Under the pieces are notes generated by a model. The model saw only the letters and a program-made list of their open reading frames with translations. It did not search any database and was not told where the DNA came from. From the NCBI RefSeq assembly GCF_003319185.1, contig NZ_QOHJ01000010.1:62001-126000 (forward strand): DNA of 64,000 nucleotides, written 5' to 3'. Below, one piece after another: positions 58,826 to 64,000 of this stretch. The translations under genes and the position numbers were made by a program. Numbering within the stretch: the first letter of the stretch is position 1; every line of letters begins with the position of its first letter. Source of the stretch: Blastococcus sp. TF02A-30. GTDB taxonomy: Bacteria > Actinomycetota > Actinomycetes > Mycobacteriales > Geodermatophilaceae.

Positions 58826-59500
58826 GTGTTCTACGTCATCGCCCGCTTCGTCATCCGGCCGATCTTCTGGGTGCTGTTCCGGCCTCGGGTGACCGGTCGC
58901 GGCAACGTCCCGCTGCGCGGCCCGGTCATCCTGGCCAGCAACCACCTGTCGTTCATCGACAGCATCGCGATCCCGACCGTCGCCCCCCGCCGCGTGGCGT
59001 ACCTGGCCAAGGCCGAGTACTTCACCGGTACCGGGCTGAGCGGCTGGTTCTCCCGGGCCCTGTTCACCGCGCTCGGCGCGCTGCCCGTGGAGCGGGAGAC
59101 CCACCGGGCCGCCCAGGCCGCGCTGGACACCGCGCTGGGCGTGCTGCAGCGCGGCGACGCGTTCGGCATCTACCCGGAGGGGACCCGGTCCCGCGACGGC
59201 CGGCTGGCCCGGGGCAAGACGGGGGTCGCCTGGCTGGCGCTGACCGCGGACTGCCCGGTCGTCCCCGTCGCCGTCCACGGGACCGACCGCATCCAGCCGG
59301 TGGGGGCCCGCTGGCCGCGGCCGCGTCGCGTCTCGGTGACCTTCGGTGAGCCGCTGCGCTTCCCCGAGCACCGCGGGCAGGCCGGCAAGGGCCGGGCGCG
59401 GCGCGAGGTCACCGACACGATCATGGAGGCGATCGCGGAGCTGTCCGGGCAGGAGAAGGCCGGCTGGGGCGACACCCCCGAGGCGGTCAGCTCCCGCTGA
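58826..59500 (+). CDS. 1-acyl-sn-glycerol-3-phosphate acyltransferase
   Basis: 224 aa membrane-associated acyltransferase (PlsC type). NHLSFID at 39-45 is the HX4D motif and YPEGTRS at 116-122 the substrate motif; VPVAVHGTDRI is also conserved. One N-terminal hydrophobic helix. GTG at 58826 follows AGGAGG. Converges with and overlaps the thioesterase gene by 14 nt. Confidence 0.94.
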   Translation: MFYVIARFVIRPIFWVLFRPRVTGRGNVPLRGPVILASNHLSFIDSIAIPTVAPRRVAYLAKAEYFTGTGLSGWFSRALFTALGALPVERETHRAAQAALDTALGVLQRGDAFGIYPEGTRSRDGRLARGKTGVAWLALTADCPVVPVAVHGTDRIQPVGARWPRPRRVSVTFGEPLRFPEHRGQAGKGRARREVTDTIMEAIAELSGQEKAGWGDTPEAVSSR

Positions 59501-59876
59501 GGGACTCCCGGACCTCGTCCGGCCACGGCACCGGAGCGCCCGCGGCGGTGCACACGTAGGTGGTGCGCACCGTGCAGCACAGCCGGTCGCCGACCCGGAT
59601 CCCGAACCGCACGGTGGCGCTGGTCCGGCCCAGCTTCTCCAGCTCGGCGTCCACGTCCACCGTGTCGCCGTACCGTGCCGACGAGCGCCACTCCAGCGCG
59701 CTGGCGACCACGAGGTACTCCGTGCCGGCGGCGTTCAGCGCGGCCCAGTCGACGCCCCGCCCGGTCCACCAGGAGGCGACCGCCTCGTCGGCCCAGACCA
59801 GGTAGTGCGCGTTGAACACCACGCCCTGCTGGTCGCACTCGACGAAGCGGACCGGAGCACTCCACACCTGCGGCAC
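59487..59876 (-). CDS. acyl-CoA thioesterase (YbgC/4HBT hotdog)
   Basis: 129 aa single hotdog domain. VRFVECDQQGVVFNAHYLVWADEA has the catalytic Asp in ECDQQG and the family Tyr-x-x-W. SARYGDTVDVDAELEKLGRTSATVRF follows the fold. Exact thioester not known. GTG 59876 has no clear ribosome binding site. Confidence 0.9.
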   Translation of the reverse strand: MPQVWSAPVRFVECDQQGVVFNAHYLVWADEAVASWWTGRGVDWAALNAAGTEYLVVASALEWRSSARYGDTVDVDAELEKLGRTSATVRFGIRVGDRLCCTVRTTYVCTAAGAPVPWPDEVRESLSGS

Positions 59877-59916
59877 GGGGTGCCACGCTAGCCGCGGCGC
59901 CGTCTACCGTCGTCGC

Positions 59917-60540
59917 GTGCCCGCCGCTCCCCCTCCCCCGCTGCCCACCGACGACCCGGTCCTCGCCGGGTACCGGACGCCGGGTGGCCTGGTGCTGGAC
60001 AAGGTGATCGACCACCTCGACCGGCACTGCCGCGAGTTCATCGCGCACTCCCCGTTCGCCACGCTGGCGACGGCGGATGCCGACGGCTGGCCGGAGATCT
60101 CCCCGCGCGGCGGCGACCGGGGGTTCGTGCACGTCCTCGACGAGCACCGGCTGGCGCTCCCCGACCGCCCGGGCAACAACCGGGTCGACAGCCTGCGCAA
60201 CGTCGCCGTGAACCCGCGCGCGGCGCTGATGTTCCTGGTGCCGGGTGTCGAGCAGACGCTGCGCGTCTACGGGACGGCGGAGCTGGTGGGCCACGACGAG
60301 CTCGACGTGGACCTCACCGAGTTCGGGCGGGCACCGCTGTCGGTCCTCGTGCTCACCGTCCGCAAGGCCTACTTCCAGTGCCCCAAGTCGGTCATGCGCT
60401 CCGGGCTGTGGGACCCGGCGCAGCGGGTGGAGCCGGGCACGCTGACCCCCTTCGGCCGGGTCATCAAGGACCACTGCGCGCTGGACGTCGACCTGCCGGA
60501 CGACGCGACGATCCGGGCCGGGCTGGCCGAGGAGCTGTAG
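59917..60540 (+). CDS. PPOX-type FMN-binding flavoprotein
   Basis: 207 aa, split-barrel flavoprotein. FIAHSPFATLATADADGWPEISPRGG and RVYGTAEL are typical, as is the SPRGG phrase of the MSMEG_1061-like group. Related proteins are oxidoreductases or F420/FMN binders; substrate unknown. TACCGT ends 6 nt before the GTG and no ribosome binding site follows, so it is probably leaderless. Only 40 nt from the divergent thioesterase start. Confidence 0.85.
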   Translation: MPAAPPPPLPTDDPVLAGYRTPGGLVLDKVIDHLDRHCREFIAHSPFATLATADADGWPEISPRGGDRGFVHVLDEHRLALPDRPGNNRVDSLRNVAVNPRAALMFLVPGVEQTLRVYGTAELVGHDELDVDLTEFGRAPLSVLVLTVRKAYFQCPKSVMRSGLWDPAQRVEPGTLTPFGRVIKDHCALDVDLPDDATIRAGLAEEL

Positions 60541-60572
60541 GGCTGTCGGTACCGCGCCCTAGCCTGCGCCGC

Positions 60573-60998
60573 ATGTCCTTCGACGTGCAGATCGTGGTCG
60601 ACTCCTCGTCGCCGCACGCGCTGGCCGACTGGTGGGCCGAGACCCTGGGCTGGCAGGTGGAACCGCAGGACGAGGCCTTCATCCGCCGCATGGTGGAGCA
60701 GGGCGCGGCCCGCGAGTCCGACACCACCACGCACCGCGGTGCCCTGGTGTGGAGGGCCGGTGCGGCCATCACCTCGCCCGAGCCCGGCCGTCCGCGGGTC
60801 CTCTTCCAGCTCGTGCCCGAGGCCAAGACGGTCAAGAACCGGCTGCACCTGGACGTCCGGGTCGGCGACGAGGCCCGCGAGCCCGAGGTGGCGCGGCTGG
60901 TGGAGCGCGGCGCCCGGGAGCTGTGGCGGGGCGCCCAGGGGCCGTTCACGTGGGTGACCCTCGCCGACCCGGAGGGCAACGAGTTCTGCGTCGCCTAG
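60573..60998 (+). CDS. VOC-family protein (glyoxalase-like)
   Basis: 141 aa. Two beta-alpha-beta modules: FDVQIVVDSSSPHALADWWAETLGWQV and NRLHLDVRVGDEAREPEV, ending DPEGNEFCV, the usual VOC close. Not a glyoxalase I proper; it belongs to the large [15 protein letters not shown] glyoxalase_6-like group. TAGCCT at 60560-60565 ends 7 nt before the ATG, so probably leaderless. Confidence 0.9.
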   Translation: MSFDVQIVVDSSSPHALADWWAETLGWQVEPQDEAFIRRMVEQGAARESDTTTHRGALVWRAGAAITSPEPGRPRVLFQLVPEAKTVKNRLHLDVRVGDEAREPEVARLVERGARELWRGAQGPFTWVTLADPEGNEFCVA

Positions 60999-61017
60999 CC
61001 GGCGCGGTCCGGTTTGC

Positions 61018-61215
61018 CTAGCTGGCGCGCAGGTCGCGGGCGAGCTTGCGGTCGGCGATGGCCCGCTCGGCCATCGCCCTGACCCGCCGGCGCCGCGGTC
61101 TGCGGTCGATGCCCAGGTAACGCGCGTCCTCGACCAGCTGGAAAGCCGCGAGCACGCTGGCCTGCACCTCGCGCGCCCTGGGGACGGCGGGGCGCGCCGG
61201 TTCTGCCGAAGTCAT
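61018..61215 (-). CDS. small basic protein divergent from PemK/MazF
   Basis: 65 aa. A hydrophilic N-terminus, helix VQASVLAAFQLVEDARYLGI, then the basic RRPRRRRVRAMAERAIADRKLARDLRAS. No family recognised. ATG 61215 follows GGAAGGGGG, an unusually strong site. A 13-bp inverted repeat lies 18 nt upstream. It could be a nucleic-acid binding or antitoxin-like protein, but no homology supports this. Confidence 0.6.
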   Translation of the reverse strand: MTSAEPARPAVPRAREVQASVLAAFQLVEDARYLGIDRRPRRRRVRAMAERAIADRKLARDLRAS

Positions 61216-61232
61216 GGAGACCCCCTTCCTCC

Positions 61233-61288
61233 CGGGGAACCACCCACGACCACCCGTGACCACCACCCCGTGCGGGGGTGGTTCCCCG
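61233..61288. promoter_or_regulatory. long inverted repeat between small gene and pemK
   Basis: CGGGGAACCACCC (61233-61245) pairs perfectly with GGGTGGTTCCCCG (61276-61288), loop 30 nt with further CACC units. It lies in the leader of the minus-strand small gene, 18 nt from its ATG, so it could fold in RNA or be an operator. Confidence 0.5.
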
Positions 61289-61332
61289 TCATCGGCAGTC
61301 CCAACCCCGTGCGTGACCATTTGGTGCCGATG

Positions 61333-61346
61333 TGTCACAAGTGACA
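61333..61346. promoter_or_regulatory. TGTCAC-AA-GTGACA palindrome upstream of pemK
   Basis: Perfect 6-bp inverted repeat with a 2-nt centre. Its left arm is a -35-like element 18 nt before TAGCGT (61357-61362), the candidate pemK -10, so a protein bound here would cover the promoter. Confidence 0.4.
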
Positions 61347-61369
61347 GCAGGGGCCGTAGCGTGCCCGGC

Positions 61370-61834
61370 ATGGCAGCGCAGCGCGGGCTCCGACGGGCGG
61401 CCGGCGCCGTCCTCGGCGCCCTCCGCCGGGTGCGGGCCCCCGCCCGCCCGGCCGTGGACGTCGAGTACCGCCCGCGGGACGACGACGCCGCCGATCCGGG
61501 CGAGATCGTCTGGGCGTGGGTGCCCTACGACGAGGGCGACGGGCGCGGCAAGGACCGCCCGGTGCTCGTGATCGGCCGACGCGGCAGCGACCTGCTGGGG
61601 TTGATGCTCAGCAGCAGGGACCACGACCGCGACGCCGCCGACGAGGCGCGCCACGGTCGGCGCTGGACCGACATCGGCAGCGGCGCGTGGGACGCGCGCG
61701 GCCGGCCCAGCGAGGTGCGGCTCGACCGGCTCCTCGTGCTGGACCCGGCCACCGTGCGGCGGGAGGGCGCCGCCCTGGACCGGGCCCGCTTCGAGCGGGT
61801 GGTCGCCGAGGCAGCCCGCGTCCAGGGCTGGTGA
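61370..61834 (+). CDS. PemK/MazF-like protein
   Basis: 154 aa. PemK-like endoribonuclease fold: GEIVWAWVPYDEGDGRGKDRPVLVIGR, then LGLMLSSRDHD and WTDIGSGAWDARGRPSEVRLDRLLVLDPATVRREGAALD. An extra basic N-terminus of about 30 residues precedes it. No same-strand antitoxin lies upstream; a 65-aa basic protein is divergent instead. This subgroup is widespread in actinobacteria and may not be toxic. Leaderless start: TAGCGT ends 7 nt before the ATG. Confidence 0.85.
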   Translation: MAAQRGLRRAAGAVLGALRRVRAPARPAVDVEYRPRDDDAADPGEIVWAWVPYDEGDGRGKDRPVLVIGRRGSDLLGLMLSSRDHDRDAADEARHGRRWTDIGSGAWDARGRPSEVRLDRLLVLDPATVRREGAALDRARFERVVAEAARVQGW

Positions 61835-61835
61835 G

Positions 61836-62156
61836 TCAGTCGGCGACGGACTCGTCGCGCGCGGGGCGGCGCACCGGCGGGCGCAGGGTGTAGACGCCCG
61901 CCTGGCCGGGGAGCTCCTGCAGGTCGTACCGGTGCACGACCTTGGGGCCGTCGTGCAGGTGCACGTGCGTGATCGTCGGCAGCGGCTCCCCGTGCCGCGC
62001 CGCGCGGATCTCGACCCGCCCGTCCAGCGGCCCCCCGACGAACAGCAGCACCGCGTCGTCGGCGCCGCAGTCGGTGCCGGTTCCAGCGTCCTCGGACAGT
62101 TCTGCGCTCCCTCGTCTCGTCCCGCGGTCAGCCAGGGTAGGCGCGGACGACGACAC
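61836..62156 (-). CDS. small conserved protein of unknown function
   Basis: Up to 106 aa. The conserved-looking core is DAVLLFVGGPLDGRVEIRAARHGEPLPTITHVHLHDGPKVVHRYDLQELPGQAGVYTL, a small beta-rich unit with a His-rich turn. The start is uncertain: GTG 62156 lacks a ribosome binding site, whereas a CTG at 62099 is preceded by GAGGGAG at good spacing, with TACCCT farther upstream. A CTG start would give an 87-aa protein beginning MSEDAGTG. Its stop is 1 nt from the pemK stop, with no terminator between. Confidence 0.65.
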   Translation of the reverse strand: MSSSAPTLADRGTRRGSAELSEDAGTGTDCGADDAVLLFVGGPLDGRVEIRAARHGEPLPTITHVHLHDGPKVVHRYDLQELPGQAGVYTLRPPVRRPARDESVAD

Positions 62157-62175
62157 GGGGGTGGGCGCAGCGCGC

Positions 62176-63243
62176 TCAGCGGCCCCCGGTGCGCCGCAGC
62201 ACCCGGGCCACGAGCGGCGCACTGAGCAGCATCACGAACAGCCGCAGCACCTGGACGGCGAGCACGAACGTGGCGTCGGCACCGCTGCCGGTGGCGGTCG
62301 CGAGCACGGCGTACAGCCCACCCGGCGTGGTGGCGAGGTAGCCGTCCAGGGCGCTGGCGCCGGTGACGGCGGAGAGCACCGCCCCCAGCCCGGCGCAGGC
62401 CAGCACCAGCCCGAGGATGACGGCCAGCGCCAGCGGCAGCGCGCGGCCGATGGTGCTCAGGCTGGTGCGGGTGAAGCTGAGCCCGACCTGCAGCCCGATG
62501 ACCAGGAAGGCTGCGCTCTCGACGAACGCCGGGACGTCGGCCGCACCGGCGAGCCCGGTCAGCTCGACGACGACCGCGGCGAGCAGCGGGCCGAGCAGCG
62601 CGGCGACCGGGAGCCGCACCAGCCGGCCGACGGCCAGCCCGACGACCGAGCAGCCGACGGTGAACAGCAGGCCGGCCGGCCAGCCCGCGCCGCCGTCGTC
62701 CCCTGCTGGTCCTCCGCCCGAGGACGCGCCGTAGACCCCGGTGGCGACCACCGGCATGAGGACGACGATGAGCAGCACCCGCAGGTACTGCAGGACCGCG
62801 ACCATGCGCTCGTCGGCGCCCAGGTCGCGGGCCATGACGATGATCCCGGACGCGCCGCCGGCGATCATCGAGAAGGCGCCGGTCACCGGGCTGATGCCGC
62901 GCTGCAGGCGCAGCACCAGGCCGGCCAGCAGGCTCAGCGCCAGCGTGGCCAGGGTGACCAGGACGACCGGCAGCCAGTCGGCGGCGAGCGCGCGCAGCGT
63001 CTCCAGCTCGACCAGCGCGCCCATCGCGACGCCGATGACCGCCTGGGCCGCCGTCGTGGCGCGTCCCGGGACGGCCGGCGGCGCCGGCAGCAGCAGCGCA
63101 CGGCCGAGGCCCGCCACCAGGCCGCCGAACAGCGCCGGCGAGGGCAGCCCGAGCCGGTCGAGCAGCAGGCTGACGACGACGGCGACGAGGACGACGGCCG
63201 CACCGTCGGCGATCCGCCGCCACCCCGTGCTCACCGGCACCAC
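62176..63243 (-). CDS. AbrB-family membrane transporter
   Basis: 355 aa, about ten hydrophobic segments arranged as two repeats. SMIAGGASGIIVMARDLGADERMVAVLQYLRVLLIV and a matching C-terminal TTPGGLYAVLATATGSGADATFVLAVQVLRLFVMLL are characteristic of the AbrB (ammonia monooxygenase-like) permeases; substrates are mostly unknown. Unrelated to the AbrB DNA-binding protein. GTG 63243 is the outermost of several possible starts. Confidence 0.9.
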   Translation of the reverse strand: MVPVSTGWRRIADGAAVVLVAVVVSLLLDRLGLPSPALFGGLVAGLGRALLLPAPPAVPGRATTAAQAVIGVAMGALVELETLRALAADWLPVVLVTLATLALSLLAGLVLRLQRGISPVTGAFSMIAGGASGIIVMARDLGADERMVAVLQYLRVLLIVVLMPVVATGVYGASSGGGPAGDDGGAGWPAGLLFTVGCSVVGLAVGRLVRLPVAALLGPLLAAVVVELTGLAGAADVPAFVESAAFLVIGLQVGLSFTRTSLSTIGRALPLALAVILGLVLACAGLGAVLSAVTGASALDGYLATTPGGLYAVLATATGSGADATFVLAVQVLRLFVMLLSAPLVARVLRRTGGR

Positions 63244-63276
63244 TCTGCCGGTGACCGCCCGGCGACGCCCGGGCGG

Positions 63277-63570
63277 TCAGCCGCCGGTGATCCGCCGCAG
63301 CTCGGCCACGTGCGCGTCGAACGCGGCACGGCCGGCCTTCGTCAGCGCCAGGCCGGTGCGCACCCGGGAGGCGCGGGTGGACTTGGAGACGGTCACGTAG
63401 CCGGCGTCCTCGAGCTGCTTCACGTGCTTGGAGAGGACCGAGTCGCTGACGCCCACCTGGTCGCGGACGGTGGCGAAGTCCATGGAGTCGACCACCGCCA
63501 GCAGGCCGCAGATCTGCAGCCGCGGCGGCGGGTGGATGACCGCGTCGAACCGCGGTTCGACCGCCGTCAC
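63277..63570 (-). CDS. winged-helix transcriptional regulator
   Basis: 97 aa. ArsR/HTH_34-like: LQICGLLAVVDSMDFATVRDQVGVSDSVLSKHVKQLEDAGYVTVSKS with recognition helix VLSKHVKQLEDAG, then a wing and a dimerisation helix. GTG at 63570 overlaps the preceding gene's stop as GTGA; the pair is probably a regulator with a membrane partner. Confidence 0.9.
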   Translation of the reverse strand: MTAVEPRFDAVIHPPPRLQICGLLAVVDSMDFATVRDQVGVSDSVLSKHVKQLEDAGYVTVSKSTRASRVRTGLALTKAGRAAFDAHVAELRRITGG

Positions 63571-64000
63571 AGCTCGGCGCGGAGCTGGGCCACGTAGAGC
63601 CGGCCCGAGCGGCGGCTCAGCCAGGCCGCGACGCCACCGAAGGCGGCGGAGACCCCGAGGAGCAGCTCGGGCAAGCCGAACTGCAGGTGGAGCACGGCCA
63701 CCACGGCCCAGGCGGTGCAGCAGGCAAGCCACAGCCGGAGGAGCGGCTGCAGCCCGGGCCGGTCGGCGCTGGGCCACAGCCCCGTGCGCCGCCGGTAGCA
63801 GGTGATGAGGGCGTAGACGCCGGCGAAGAACGCGCACCCGGCCAGCGCGATGCCCCACCAGTCGAGCACCGCGTAGGACCCGAAGAAGACGAAGACCAGC
63901 ACCCCCAGGGCGACGTCCCACCACCACGGCTGGACGACGCGCTCGGCCAGCGCCGTCCGGTCGGCCCGCAGGGCGGCGAGCTGTGCCTGCGCCTCGGCGC
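63567..64000 (-). CDS. membrane protein paired with winged-helix regulator (5' end outside window)
   Basis: The open frame runs off the right edge; the visible part is about 143 aa. A charged helix (AEAQAQLAALRADRTALAERVVQP) leads to WWWDVALGVLVFVFFGSYAV and three further hydrophobic segments. No catalytic motif. A membrane protein fused in translation to a winged-helix regulator is a frequent [15 protein letters not shown] pair whose function is unknown. Confidence 0.75.
   Translation of the reverse strand, partial: AEAQAQLAALRADRTALAERVVQPWWWDVALGVLVFVFFGSYAVLDWWGIALAGCAFFAGVYALITCYRRRTGLWPSADRPGLQPLLRLWLACCTAWAVVAVLHLQFGLPELLLGVSAAFGGVAAWLSRRSGRLYVAQLRAEL

Noticed and set aside
60993-61028. 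Near-duplicate GCCTAGC-GGCGCG units around two converging stops
   Set aside because: Only two short copies, both containing the stop codons of the flanking genes; most simply chance.
61370-61834. Classical MazEF toxin-antitoxin operon
   Set aside because: No same-strand antitoxin gene upstream; the only small gene is divergent and has no antitoxin homology.

Overview
The window is a very GC-rich, densely packed [15 protein letters not shown] chromosome segment. Lsr2, ClpC with a candidate ClgR-type box, many GTG starts, GTGA stop/start overlaps and TANNNT -10 elements directly before start codons all fit Actinobacteria. Gene order largely follows the Mycobacterium tuberculosis Rv3585-Rv3662c block (radA, disA, mutY, clpC, lsr2, lysS, coaX, panD, panC, DUF2520, DUF3180, folK, folB, folP, folE, ftsH, hpt, tilS, zincin, dacB, ppa, holB, topA, DUF1998 helicase, tad cluster, HAD). 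Gene content such as the MFS-dTMP kinase fusion makes me favour the Geodermatophilaceae (Blastococcus/Modestobacter/Geodermatophilus). The family placement is inference; the synteny is from memory of the M. tuberculosis map.

Layout. 1-4.1 kb: genome maintenance (radA, disA, mutY). 4.1-12.1 kb, minus strand: clpC, lsr2, lysS, then the pantothenate/CoA operon DUF2520-panC-panD-coaX with GTGA/ATGA overlaps. 12.1-19.5 kb: accessory block between two otherwise syntenic parts, with an SDR, two poorly characterised proteins, a DUF1684 protein and a complete osmoprotectant ABC importer whose binding protein looks circularly permuted. 19.5-24.3 kb: DUF3180-folK-folB-folP-folE-ftsH. 24.6-29.4 kb: hpt, tilS, zincin, dacB, divergent ppa. 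29.5-37 kb: tRNA-Thr(CGT), holB, an MFS-dTMP kinase fusion, a SAM methyltransferase, topA. 37-41.6 kb: WXG-like/DUF1023 hydrolase pair and a proton-pumping pyrophosphatase. 41.7-49 kb: DUF1998 helicase and a compact Tad pilus operon. 49-56.9 kb: HAD hydrolase, cobalamin late-step genes (cobU, cobS, a phosphatase), TIGR04222-like protein, TPR protein, GlgC-like nucleotidyltransferase, MFS exporter. 56.9-64 kb: HAD phosphatase, def, ANTAR protein, acyltransferase, thioesterase, PPOX flavoprotein, VOC protein, PemK/MazF, AbrB-type permease and a membrane protein/winged-helix pair cut by the window edge.

No CRISPR array, prophage, insertion sequence, rRNA or integrase was seen. The most unusual items are the permuted substrate-binding protein, a three-copy terminator-like repeat family placed at stop codons, the PemK/MazF intergenic region with strong inverted repeats, the WXG-like/DUF1023 pair and the MFS-dTMP kinase fusion. 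Long open frames antisense to real genes are abundant, as expected at this GC content, and were left out.
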